From: Polyangiaceae bacterium
GTDB taxonomy: Bacteria; Myxococcota_A; Polyangia; Polyangiales; Polyangiaceae
Length of the DNA: 64,000 nt
NCBI GenBank assembly: GCA_016715885.1
Contig: JADJXL010000005.1
Location: forward strand, 145,626-209,625
Direction of reading: 5' to 3'
Positions 46,866 to 55,985 of the stretch are shown one piece after another (within the stretch, counting starts at the first letter, position 1; each line of letters starts with the position of its first letter). The notes beneath the pieces are model-generated. The model was given only the letters and a program-made list of their open reading frames with translations, was not told the origin of the DNA and made no database searches. The position numbers were made by a program, and so were the translations under genes.

Positions 46866-49124
46866 CTAAAACGCCTCGCCAATCGCGATCGTCGTGACGA
46901 GCGGAAACCCGCCCGTATATCCAAATCGCCCAGCGTCGTACGCGATTTGCACCTCGTCGCATTCCCCGATCACCTGCGCGCACGGAATGCGTGCGCCTAC
47001 ATCGACGCGGACGGGACCCACGGGCGTTGCATAACGTACGCCGATCCCTCCGGACAAATGCGGCCGGTCGACGCGAATGTCCAACACGCCGCTCGTCACG
47101 TCGCTTCCGTCGAGGAACAGGACGGCGCCCAAGTTCTCCGTGAACGAAAGACGCAATTCCAGCGTCGCCTCCCATAACGTCAATCCGCCCGTCGGCGACC
47201 AAGGCGCGACACCCGTTCGACGCAAAGGCACATTGGAATGCAAACCGACGCCGTTGTAAATGTATCCGCGATTGGAGGTGGGTCCGCCGCTGTAGAATCC
47301 GCGAAATTGCAGTTTTTGCAGTGTCGCGCGTAATTCGTCGAGCTTCAAATTCGTGCCATCGACCATGCCGTCGCCATCTTCGTCGACGCCGACGCGTTCT
47401 TTTGCTTTCTGCTCCAGAATGCCGAGTGTTTCTTCGTAAATGTTCTGTTGCGGAATGAGAAACCCGCCGCTCAGATGAAATGCGAGCGTCACGCGCGGTG
47501 CAATGGGCAGGTATGCTCGCAGGTCCGGGCGCAGGCGCACGTCGTCGACGTCACTTTTCATGAAAACGCCCGCGAGTTGCGCATTCAGACCCAAAAAAAC
47601 GCCTTTTCGAGGGCTCACGCGATCGATGTTGCCTCGATCATCGCGACGAAAATCCAAATTGCCCGACGTCTCGAGGTACATGAGCAGCAGCCGAGAAAAC
47701 CCCGGTGGATGTTCGTCACTCCAATACAAAAATGGATCGTCCACCTGAACGTGAAAAAATTGCCCAAGATAATGCTGAAAACCGCCGAATCGCCGCTCGA
47801 TGCCGACCGTGCCCGAATATTCGCGATACCCGAGAGCTGGCTCCTTCGCTTCTTCCGAATCCGGCGCTGGTGTGCTGATGATGTTGAGCGGCCGGTAAAT
47901 GTTGACCGCTCCGCGCAGAACGGCCTGCGTGTGCGCGTCGATGACGCCTGGTTGTCGCAATTCGAAGCGAGACCGTATTTCGGGCAAAACCTGCGTCGGC
48001 GCAGCGAGAAACAAGTTGAACAGCGCGCTCGGGTAAAACACCACGCCCGGACGAGCTTCGATGGCAAACCGCCGCAGCCCGCCGAGAAAATTTCGATCCT
48101 CCCAGCTCGCCGATCCGTGCACTTCCACGCGCGCGCCAGCTTCGGCACCCACGCCGAGCTTCACGGCGCGAAGAGCGGACGGTTGTAGCGTGATCGTGAC
48201 GGGGATCGTCGGGTCGGGAGGTTTGTCTGGAGGTGACAGTTCGGGCTTGATGTCGATCGCTCCGAAAATGCCGAAGTCACCCAGCGCTCGTTCGGCGTCG
48301 ACGAGGGTCTCGGTGGAAAATAGGTCGCCTTCCTTGAAACCAAGCGACTTGCGAATGATCCCTTCGGGAAGCTCGCCAAGGCCCACGATGCGAATGGCGC
48401 CGAACTTCGACCGCGGTCCGAGCTCGAGCGTGTACGTCACGTCGGCCGTGTGCGCGACGAGGTCGACTTTGACCTGACCGACCACGTTCGCGTACGGAAA
48501 ACCTCGATCAGTCATCGCGCGGGCGAGCGCTTTTTTTGTCTTTTCGTACGCTTCCTCCTCCATGCGCGCGCCGATGACGAGCTCGTTTTTCGCTTCCGTG
48601 ACGGGCTTGCTCACCTCCGCCGCTTCCGGCATTCGCCAGTCTTTCCACATGAGATTGACGCGGCGAATCTTCACCGGCGCCCCTTCGCTGACCGAAATCT
48701 CGACGCGCACGCGACCATCGGACGGTCTTCGGACGACGCGGCCAGCCGTCACGCGAGCTTCGTAGAAGCCGCGAGCCCGCAGATATCGTTCGACGCGTGC
48801 GAGGTCTCGTTCGAGGACGAACGGATCGAAGTACTCGTACTCGACGGTGAGCAGGTCGGACAAACCCACGACGGGGATGTTTTGCAAGACCCCGCCGAGC
48901 GCGTGGGCGCTCTCGGCGGTGGCGATGCGTTCCTTGATGGCCGCATCGGGGATCGCGTCGTTGCCGAGGATTTCGACCTCTTCGATGATGCAGCCGGACA
49001 GGTCGTTTGGGCGGCACGTTGGCGGCTTGGGCTTCGGCGCGCTTTGACAAGCAGAAAGCACGATCGCGCATGCGCAGACGACGAGCGCACGAGCTTCGGG
49101 ATGCTGTCGTCTTTGGGCAGACAC
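46866..49124 (-). CDS. BamA/TamA-family outer-membrane protein with lipoprotein signal
   Basis: GTG 49124 with AAGG nine bases upstream starts a lipoprotein signal (ALVVCACAIVLSAC, Cys26). POTRA-like domains follow (IIEEVEILGNDAIPDAAIKERI, then VKIRRVNLMWKDW and SKFGAIRIVGLGELPEG), and then a 16-strand-type barrel with the conserved terminal Phe (VTTIAIGEAF). A longer frame up to 49247 is less likely. BamA/TamA proteins insert or move proteins through the outer membrane. A lipid anchor ahead of the POTRAs recalls TamL of Bacteroidota rather than classical TamA; function here is inferred. Divergent from the kinase-WD40 gene. Confidence 0.87.
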   Translation of the reverse strand: MSAQRRQHPEARALVVCACAIVLSACQSAPKPKPPTCRPNDLSGCIIEEVEILGNDAIPDAAIKERIATAESAHALGGVLQNIPVVGLSDLLTVEYEYFDPFVLERDLARVERYLRARGFYEARVTAGRVVRRPSDGRVRVEISVSEGAPVKIRRVNLMWKDWRMPEAAEVSKPVTEAKNELVIGARMEEEAYEKTKKALARAMTDRGFPYANVVGQVKVDLVAHTADVTYTLELGPRSKFGAIRIVGLGELPEGIIRKSLGFKEGDLFSTETLVDAERALGDFGIFGAIDIKPELSPPDKPPDPTIPVTITLQPSALRAVKLGVGAEAGARVEVHGSASWEDRNFLGGLRRFAIEARPGVVFYPSALFNLFLAAPTQVLPEIRSRFELRQPGVIDAHTQAVLRGAVNIYRPLNIISTPAPDSEEAKEPALGYREYSGTVGIERRFGGFQHYLGQFFHVQVDDPFLYWSDEHPPGFSRLLLMYLETSGNLDFRRDDRGNIDRVSPRKGVFLGLNAQLAGVFMKSDVDDVRLRPDLRAYLPIAPRVTLAFHLSGGFLIPQQNIYEETLGILEQKAKERVGVDEDGDGMVDGTNLKLDELRATLQKLQFRGFYSGGPTSNRGYIYNGVGLHSNVPLRRTGVAPWSPTGGLTLWEATLELRLSFTENLGAVLFLDGSDVTSGVLDIRVDRPHLSGGIGVRYATPVGPVRVDVGARIPCAQVIGECDEVQIAYDAGRFGYTGGFPLVTTIAIGEAF

Positions 49125-49374
49125 GCGATGAACCTTGGACCTCAAACGATTTGCGGCCGGATCTTCGTCGACCGACCGCGATGGCGCAATCATTAGCGCG
49201 GCGGCGATGGATGTGAAGTCAGGAAAACACGAGAGACACCTGGACATATTGATGCGGAATCGATTCGGGGCGCTCGGTGCTCGTCGGGTCTGGACATGAT
49301 CTGGAAAGTCAGATATGGAAGGAAGGCAACGTCCCGAGCAATTTGCCGGGGGTTTGGACGTTCAGGGACTCACG

Positions 49375-51429
49375 ATGCCTTATCAAGGACAGTTCATTAC
49401 GTCGACCATTCGTTTGGTGCGCCGTCTCGAGAATGGTGTTGGGGGAATGGGGCAGGTATGGGCGGCGGAGCATTTGGCATTGCGAACTCACGTCGCGGTG
49501 AAGTTCATGGTGTCGAAACATGCGACGACGGAGGGGTCGCTCCGGCGGTTCACGCAGGAGGCGCAGGCGGCGGCGCTCTTGCAGAGTCCGCATGTGGCGA
49601 AGGTTTTTGATCATGCGACGACGGCCGAGGGGGAGCCGTACATCGTGATGGAGCTGCTTCGGGGTGAGACGCTTCGAGCGAGGCTCGAGCGGATGGGGCC
49701 GATGCCCACCGAAGAAGTATGCCGAATGATCGAGCATGCGGCGAAAGCGCTGAGTGAGGCGCATCGGATGGGGCTCGTGCATCGTGACATCAAGCCGGAC
49801 AATTTGTTTGTCTTGGATGTCGAGGGCGAACCATTTCTGAAGGTGCTCGATTTTGGTATCGTCAAACAGCTCGATGCGGAGACGACCAGTTCGAGTGGCG
49901 GGTCGAATCTGGGGGTGGTGAAGTACATGAGTCCGGAGCGGCTCGGGGTCGATCCGCGCGTGGTTGATCAGCGAGCCGATTTGTGGGCGCTCGGGGTCGT
50001 GGCGTATGAATTGCTGACGGGCGCGGTGCCTTTTACCGGAAAAACGGATTTTTTGGTGGCGAAAGCGGTGGAGGTGGGATCGTTCATGCCGCCGACGCAT
50101 AGGCGGCCGGACCTTCCGGAATTGATCGATGCGTGGATGGCGAAGGCTTTGGCGCGCGACATCAACGACCGATTCGACGCAGCGATGGACATGGCGGACA
50201 AGTTGCACGTGGCGATTCACCGTCGTCCGCGCATTACGTCGATGAAGCTCGATGCGCGGATTTTCGTCGAGACGGCGCCGTTCATCGAATCGGAGCCGCT
50301 TCCTGCTTCGCAGAAGTTCACGTATGATCCGCGTCGATCTTCGAATGTGCCGAAGGGCAAGGACACGGACAAACCCTCGAGGCCGTCGCAAGTGAAGGCT
50401 TCGGGAAGCGAGCGAGGTGCGGAGCATCATGAACATCGACGCACGCTTCGTTTCGAACCGCGGTTTCCTATGGTACCGGGAGACTTGCAATCCGAAAACA
50501 ACGAAGACGGCGCATGGTGTGCGGTGCCGGCGGACGAATGGCCTCGTTGCGTTGCATTCGACAACATGGGGCCGTTTTTTTTCACGGCATCGTGGAATGG
50601 GGACGTGGCGGGTTTCGACTTGAATTTTCGCGTGCGCCAATGGACGACGAAGCTCGTGGTACGCGTCAATTGCATTGCGACCGGGCCGGGATTCGTCGCG
50701 CTTGGGTGCAGTGACGGGCGCATTCGGTTGCTCGAAGTGACGACGGGCAAGCTGATGCAATTGATGGATGGCCACAAAGCGCCCGTGCGGGATTTGGCTT
50801 TGAATGACGATGGCTCGACGCTGGTTTCGTGCAGCGAGGACAACCACGTATGTTCGTGGCGCGTTGCCACGGGCGAGCTTGCGGCGATGCTTCCGGTCGA
50901 GCTCAAGTGGGTGCGTGCGGTGGCGATGGTGGGTAATGGGTCATTGATTGCGTCGGGGGGCGACGATGCATCGGTTCGTCTTTGGGATGGTCAATTGCGC
51001 GCGGTGACGGTGGTTCGGGATGGTTCGAGCCCGGGGCTGGTGCGCACCGTGGCGTTTGCTCCCGCGGGGAATTGGCTTGCGGCAGGATTCGGCGATGGGG
51101 CCGTGCGCGTGTGGGAAACGCAGCATTGGGAGCTCGTGCAGACGCTTCGGGGAGACGGCAAACAAGTGCATTCGCTCGCATTCGACAAATCCGGCAATGG
51201 CGTCGTCGCGGGTCTCGTGAGCGGCGGGATTCGCGTATGGAACGTGTCCACGGGGGTGCTCGAACGTGACGTGATGGGGCGCGGGCGGCCGATGATCAGC
51301 TTGGCCATGGATGTGAGCGGACAATACCTCGCATCCGCGTGCAATGAAGGCCGTGTCAACGTGTACCGCTGGCCGCTCGATGTACGCATGCGCGAGGTTC
51401 CAGGCGACAAACGCAATGCGCGCGCCTGA
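49375..51429 (+). CDS. Ser/Thr protein kinase with WD40 beta-propeller
   Basis: ATG 49375 (AGGGA about six bases upstream) begins a 684-residue soluble protein. The kinase domain (about 10-275) is complete: GVGGMGQVW, HVAVKFM, HRDIKPDNL, LDFGIVK and MSPERL. A charged linker follows. Residues about 385-670 form a WD40 propeller of six to seven blades (VRDLALNDDGSTLVSCSEDN, SGGDDASVRLWD, WLAAGFGDGAVRVWE). There is no membrane segment, so the propeller is a cytoplasmic docking platform, probably for substrates. Kinase-WD40 chains are characteristic of myxobacteria and some cyanobacteria and actinobacteria. Confidence 0.92.
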   Translation: MPYQGQFITSTIRLVRRLENGVGGMGQVWAAEHLALRTHVAVKFMVSKHATTEGSLRRFTQEAQAAALLQSPHVAKVFDHATTAEGEPYIVMELLRGETLRARLERMGPMPTEEVCRMIEHAAKALSEAHRMGLVHRDIKPDNLFVLDVEGEPFLKVLDFGIVKQLDAETTSSSGGSNLGVVKYMSPERLGVDPRVVDQRADLWALGVVAYELLTGAVPFTGKTDFLVAKAVEVGSFMPPTHRRPDLPELIDAWMAKALARDINDRFDAAMDMADKLHVAIHRRPRITSMKLDARIFVETAPFIESEPLPASQKFTYDPRRSSNVPKGKDTDKPSRPSQVKASGSERGAEHHEHRRTLRFEPRFPMVPGDLQSENNEDGAWCAVPADEWPRCVAFDNMGPFFFTASWNGDVAGFDLNFRVRQWTTKLVVRVNCIATGPGFVALGCSDGRIRLLEVTTGKLMQLMDGHKAPVRDLALNDDGSTLVSCSEDNHVCSWRVATGELAAMLPVELKWVRAVAMVGNGSLIASGGDDASVRLWDGQLRAVTVVRDGSSPGLVRTVAFAPAGNWLAAGFGDGAVRVWETQHWELVQTLRGDGKQVHSLAFDKSGNGVVAGLVSGGIRVWNVSTGVLERDVMGRGRPMISLAMDVSGQYLASACNEGRVNVYRWPLDVRMREVPGDKRNARA

Positions 51430-51549
51430 GCGAGATGGGCCTGAACGAGCGTGTACTTTGCGACGTTGCCGAGGACGGACCGACGAGCGCGTACGTTCAC
51501 TTGCAAGAAAAGTTGCCGTGGTGACGCGCTTGCCGCTAGGATCGCCATC

Positions 51550-51927
51550 ATGCGATGGAATCTTCTTTTCGTTTTGGGTCTGATGAACGCGTTCTTGCTT
51601 GTCGCCTGCGATGATTCGAGCGGCGGCGGAAGTGGAGGCACTGGCGGGTCGAGCTCGAGCTCGAGCTCTGGCGGCGGCGAAGCGGGCACGGGTGGAACGG
51701 CGGGGACCGGCGGAGCGGCTGGCTCGGGCGGAACCGCTGGCATGGGCGGCGGTGGCGGGGGCTTGCCGGATGGTGCCGTGTGCGGCCAATCGGCCAATGG
51801 CGCCATGTGTGGCCCGGGGCTTGCGTGCTGTTATCCGTGCGGAATTCCGGATTGCGATTGGAAGTGCACACCGGCGTGCGATCCGAATTCGCCGGGGTGC
51901 GCGAACGGCTGCATAGCGGCTCCGTGA
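51550..51927 (+). CDS. Small Gly/Ser-rich, Cys-rich lipoprotein
   Basis: ATG 51550 starts a signal ending LMNAFLLVAC. The mature part is a Gly/Ser/Thr linker (GGTGG and SSSSSSS runs) and a C-terminal Cys-rich module with about ten cysteines (VCGQSANGAMCGPGLACCYP, CKC-type and CANGC). Likely exposed at the surface and disulfide-bonded. AGGA lies nine bases before the start. No function known. Confidence 0.75.
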   Translation: MRWNLLFVLGLMNAFLLVACDDSSGGGSGGTGGSSSSSSSGGGEAGTGGTAGTGGAAGSGGTAGMGGGGGGLPDGAVCGQSANGAMCGPGLACCYPCGIPDCDWKCTPACDPNSPGCANGCIAAP

Positions 51928-52015
51928 GTGTTGGTTTTCCGAGGGGGTTTCGGGGACGCAATCGCCCGCGGAACACCCTCTGATCATAGCAATACTACGC
52001 TACTTCGTTGATTGC

Positions 52016-52126
52016 GCTTCGGGAGGCTTGATTTCTCGGCACATGCGGCACCCCGAACTCGCCGCCTTCGGCGGCTCGAACAGCGGGGCCCCCGCCGCAG
52101 CGCCGAGAAATCAAACCTCCCGAAGC
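52016..52126. repeat. Palindromic repeat element, copy 2 (between convergent genes)
   Basis: The 25-nt arms at 52016-52040 and 52102-52126 (inner part GATTTCTCGGC and GCCGAGAAATC) differ from perfect complements at one position. The centre is GCCGCCTTCGGCGGC flanked by GAACTC and CTCGAACAGCGGG, the same as in the copy at 17981-18094. It lies between converging genes ending at 51927 and 52145, as copy 1 also does between its own pair. Probable bidirectional terminator or dispersed palindrome family. Confidence 0.8.
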
Positions 52127-52144
52127 TTAGCTATTACGAGTTGA

Positions 52145-55100
52145 TCACGGCCCGTATTTCGCAATGACGAGCCCGCCAGTGCCGCTGAGCGGTGCTCCCC
52201 AGCCGAAGTCGGCGGTTTTGCTGGTGGCACCCACGAATACCGCTCCGGAGGCGCTGCCAGTGAGCGCGTACCAGCTCGTCGGTGGATTGCCGCGCCAAAC
52301 CAGCGCGCCCGTTTCATCGAATTTGGCAAGGAAACTCCCGCCCGTGAAGTCGCCCGCGCCCAAGTTGCCGGTGCCTTGGAAATACCCAACGATCACCGCG
52401 TCGTCGGTGCTCGTGTAATCCATGAAGACGCCGTACAAGTTGAAGCTCGATGTGCCGAAATGCTTCACCCAAATGGCATTGCCGTCCGCATCGAACTTGG
52501 CAAAACCAAGATCATTGACGCCAGTCGCAGCAATGGGACCGGTGCCGAGGTCCACCGTGCCATTGAAGTTGAAGGCGACGAACAAATTGCCGCTCTCGTC
52601 GAATGCTTGCGCAACCGCTTGGGACGTGCCCGCCGATGTCGTCACCGGATAGGTGTTCGTCCAAAGCGAATTGCCCATGCCATCCTGCTTCGCAATCGAA
52701 AGGACGCCCGATTGTCGCGACACGCCGTAAAAATGGCCCGCGGGACCGATGGTCGATCCGAGCTGCAGCGTTCCAGCAGCCACGTTGAATTCCACTTGGC
52801 CGAGCGGATCGTACTTCACGACGCGGTCGCCCGTGACGAGCGTGCCGTCGCCAAAATCGACGCCCGTCAGGCTGTCCGGAGAGACCGATGCCGCAATGAG
52901 CACATGTCCACCGTCGCCCGCCGTGAGGCTCGTGATTTCCGTGTCGTCGTAGGTACGCACCCACGAAGGCGCGTCCATTTGCGAAGTGTAGATGGAATCG
53001 GAGCCGCCGTGATACCAATGCACCGTGGCGACGATATCCGAATAACGTGCACGTGCACGCAAGTACGTGGTTTCGTTGTCGGCGTCGTTCAGGGCCGCAT
53101 CCTCGACGACGCTCGGGCTGCCCGATGCATCAAAGGTGAACCACCAGGGTTGCGCCTGCGAAGGACCCGAACCGAGCATCCAACCATTGAGGTCGATGGA
53201 GCCCGTCTTGGAGCCGCTGCCGGACACGCCATCGTTTGCGAGCGGCGTAATCCATTCGATGTCGATGCTGCTGTCGACGGTGGGCGAAAGAATGGTGGCC
53301 CATTGGAAAGGAGCGCTCGGTGTGGCGACGGCAGCGCACACTTCGTCGTCGCAAACGTGGCTCGAGCATTCGCTTCCGGATGTGCACGGCGCGCCGGCAT
53401 TGGATTGGCAGTTGCCTTGTCCATCGCAGATACCGCCGCAGACGGGCGACGAATTCGAATCGCCTTGCCCATTCGGCACGTTCGAGCAGGTGCCTTCCGA
53501 GCCGGTCACGTTGCATGCCATGCACGTTCCAGTGCATGCCGTATCGCAACAGACGCCGTCGACGCAGAAACCGGACGAGCATTCAGCGCTGGTCGCACAT
53601 GCAAATCCATTGTCGACCATCGTGCAAGCGGCTGCGCCGCTGCACGTACCGCTGCCGCCGCATTCATCGTCGGGATCGGTTCCCGCCATGATCACGCCGC
53701 ATTGACCATTGATGCCGCCACCCTTCTTGGCAGCCGAACATGCTCTGCATGTCTCCGTACACGCGCCGCCGCAGCAATATCCATCCACGCAATACCCGGA
53801 CAAACATTGCGCGCTCGCGCCACATACGACGCCGTTGTAGCTTTGGCACGTGCCCGTTCCGCTGCACGCACCGGCCGCGCATTCATTGTCGGGATCCTTG
53901 CTCGCTGCAATGGGACCACACGTCCCGTCGGAACCTTGGCTCTTCTTTGTCGCCGTGCAAGCCTCGCACGTTCCCGAGCACGCCGTATCGCAACAGACTT
54001 TGTCGACGCAATTCCCCGACGCGCATTGCGATCCCGCGCTGCACGCGCTTCCATTTTCGAGGCCCACGGGCGCCGTGCACGCTCCCGCTCCGGTGCATTC
54101 TCCGCCGGTGCATTCGTCGTCGGGATCGGTTCCCGCTGCAATCGGTCCGCATTGCCCGTTGACGCCGCCTCCCTTTTTGGCAGCCGAACAAGCCATACAG
54201 CTTCCCGTGCAAGCGTTGCCGCAACAATATCCGTCGGCGCAATACCCCGACAAACAGTCGCCCGCCGAACTGCAAACCGCGCCATTGTACCCTTGGCACG
54301 TCCCCGATCCGCTGCATACCCCTGCAAAGCATTCGTTATCGGGGTCTTTGTTCGCGGCGATCGGACCGCACGTCCCATCGGCCCCTTGGGACTTCTTCGC
54401 CGCCGTGCACGCCTCGCATGTTCCCGTGCAAGCAGCGTCGCAACAGACGCCGTCGGCGCAATTCCCGGACGAACATTGCGCGCCCGTCATGCACGCGGCG
54501 CCATTGCCGAGCCCCGCCATCACGCATGCGCCCGCGCCGTTGCATTCGCCGCCCGTGCATTCGTCATCCGGATCGGTCCCCGATGCAATTGCCCCGCATT
54601 GCCCGTTGAATCCACCTCCCCGTTTCGCAGCCGAACATGCCCGACACGTCTCCGAGCACGGAGCGCCGCAGCAATACCCATCCGCGCAATTGCCCGACAA
54701 GCAATCCGTCGTCTCGCCGCACGTCGCGCCGTTGTACTTTTTGCAGCTCCCGGTACCATCGCACGAGCCGGATGCGCATTCGTTGTCCGGATCCCCGTAG
54801 AGCGCAATCGGGCCGCACGTTCCGTCGTCGCCTTGACCTTTTTTCGCCGCCGTACACGCCTCGCACGTCCCGCTGCACGCACTGTCACAGCACACGCCAT
54901 CGACGCAAAACCCGCTCGCGCATTCCGCGCCCGTGCTGCACGTTTGCGCATTGCTCGGTGGAGGAAGCGCCGACTCTGCCGATGCTTTTTCCGCGCACCC
55001 CCATGGCCGGCAATCTTCATCGGGTCCCCAAGGCACCGCCTCTTCGCTCACGGTATCCGTACTGCGAACACTGCCGCTCGTTCCGCCAGCACCTTCCGTG

Positions 55101-55186
55101 CTGCCCTGGTCTTCGGCGCCGCATCCGGTTGCAGCGGTCATGAGTGCCAAAACAAAGGACGCCAAGTGATCCTCGGGTGGGCCCAA
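52145..55186 (-). CDS. Large lipoprotein with repeated Cys-rich EB-like modules and beta-propeller-like C-terminus
   Basis: The 1013-residue protein has a lipoprotein signal (LASFVLALMTAATGC). From about residue 80 to 610 about thirteen Cys modules repeat the patterns CASGFCVDGVCCDSACSGTC and CEACTAAKKGQGDDGTCGPI. These alternate in two variants (SG/NC and SG/YC). The rest (about 620-1013) lacks Cys and has repeated G-x-FDA-DG-strand units, for example GLAKFDADGNAIWVKHF and SFLAKFDETGALVWRG, of the SBBP beta-propeller type. Surface-exposed; a binding or adhesion role is inferred. Divergent from the Rieske operon. Confidence 0.87.
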   Translation of the reverse strand: MGPPEDHLASFVLALMTAATGCGAEDQGSTEGAGGTSGSVRSTDTVSEEAVPWGPDEDCRPWGCAEKASAESALPPPSNAQTCSTGAECASGFCVDGVCCDSACSGTCEACTAAKKGQGDDGTCGPIALYGDPDNECASGSCDGTGSCKKYNGATCGETTDCLSGNCADGYCCGAPCSETCRACSAAKRGGGFNGQCGAIASGTDPDDECTGGECNGAGACVMAGLGNGAACMTGAQCSSGNCADGVCCDAACTGTCEACTAAKKSQGADGTCGPIAANKDPDNECFAGVCSGSGTCQGYNGAVCSSAGDCLSGYCADGYCCGNACTGSCMACSAAKKGGGVNGQCGPIAAGTDPDDECTGGECTGAGACTAPVGLENGSACSAGSQCASGNCVDKVCCDTACSGTCEACTATKKSQGSDGTCGPIAASKDPDNECAAGACSGTGTCQSYNGVVCGASAQCLSGYCVDGYCCGGACTETCRACSAAKKGGGINGQCGVIMAGTDPDDECGGSGTCSGAAACTMVDNGFACATSAECSSGFCVDGVCCDTACTGTCMACNVTGSEGTCSNVPNGQGDSNSSPVCGGICDGQGNCQSNAGAPCTSGSECSSHVCDDEVCAAVATPSAPFQWATILSPTVDSSIDIEWITPLANDGVSGSGSKTGSIDLNGWMLGSGPSQAQPWWFTFDASGSPSVVEDAALNDADNETTYLRARARYSDIVATVHWYHGGSDSIYTSQMDAPSWVRTYDDTEITSLTAGDGGHVLIAASVSPDSLTGVDFGDGTLVTGDRVVKYDPLGQVEFNVAAGTLQLGSTIGPAGHFYGVSRQSGVLSIAKQDGMGNSLWTNTYPVTTSAGTSQAVAQAFDESGNLFVAFNFNGTVDLGTGPIAATGVNDLGFAKFDADGNAIWVKHFGTSSFNLYGVFMDYTSTDDAVIVGYFQGTGNLGAGDFTGGSFLAKFDETGALVWRGNPPTSWYALTGSASGAVFVGATSKTADFGWGAPLSGTGGLVIAKYGP

Positions 55187-55406
55187 AAGGCACCCGGTGC
55201 CAAGTCGAATTCATTGTCGTGTGCCCTTTCTTCGTGGCGCAACCGTGCTAGCGCCCCAGTTTTCGAAATGCGCGCATCCGCGGCTTCAGCGTAGGATGTT
55301 ATCAAACCACTGCTTGGTCTTCAATTGATTGATGTATTCCCCCCGCGCGCACTTCTCGCTATCTTGCTCGCGCCGAGCGCACGCGCGGCAAGAGGAGTGC
55401 GACGAG

Positions 55407-55985
55407 ATGGCGGAAGAGATGCAGAACGAGCTGGTCGAAGAGCCTCCCAGGGTGGAACCTCCAGCAGACCTAGGCCAGACGACGAACCGTCGAGGTGCCC
55501 TCAAGGCGCTCGCTGCCGCGTCGGGAGCGATTTATGCCGGCGCGCTCATCGTGCCCGTCACCCGCATGCTCGCCCCCTCCTCCAACGGCGAAGCGGGAAA
55601 GGCTCGATGGATCCGTGTCGGACGCCTCGCAGACGTCAAACCCGACGAACCCAAACGCGTCGTCGTGATCGCCGACGAACGCGACGCCTACACCGTCACG
55701 CGCGATCAACTCCTCGGCTCGCTCTGGCTCGTTCGCAAGGGCGATCAAGTCACTGCGCTCAGCGCGGTTTGCCCTCATCTTGGTTGCTCCATCGACCTCA
55801 ACGCAGACAAGCAAAGCTACGCATGTCCGTGTCACGTCTCCAAGTTCTCGCTCGCCGGTGAAGCCCTCTCGGGCCCGTCGCCCCGCGCGATGGATCCGCT
55901 CCAAGTACGCGTCGTGGACGGGTTTGTCGAAGTTGATTTCCGACGCTTTCGGCAAGGCATACCCACGAAGGAGGAAGTCGGGTGA
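55407..55985 (+). CDS. Rieske [2Fe-2S] subunit of a bc-type quinol oxidising complex
   Basis: ATG 55407 follows AGGAG; an earlier ATG has no such site. The 192-residue protein has a twin-Arg, hydrophobic N-terminal anchor (TNRRGALKALAAASGAIYAG) typical of Tat-exported Rieske proteins. The cluster ligands are CPHLGC (from residue 122) and CPCHVSKF (from residue 140), giving the Cys/His pair twice. It accepts electrons from quinol in the complex and passes them to c-type cytochrome. The stop overlaps the start of the cytochrome gene by four bases (GTGA), so both subunits are made together. Confidence 0.92.
   Translation: MAEEMQNELVEEPPRVEPPADLGQTTNRRGALKALAAASGAIYAGALIVPVTRMLAPSSNGEAGKARWIRVGRLADVKPDEPKRVVVIADERDAYTVTRDQLLGSLWLVRKGDQVTALSAVCPHLGCSIDLNADKQSYACPCHVSKFSLAGEALSGPSPRAMDPLQVRVVDGFVEVDFRRFRQGIPTKEEVG

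Noticed and set aside
52376..55294. 972-codon plus-strand open frame opposite the EB-like lipoprotein
   Set aside because: Ala/Arg-rich mirror of a Cys-repeat gene with a clear lipoprotein signal.
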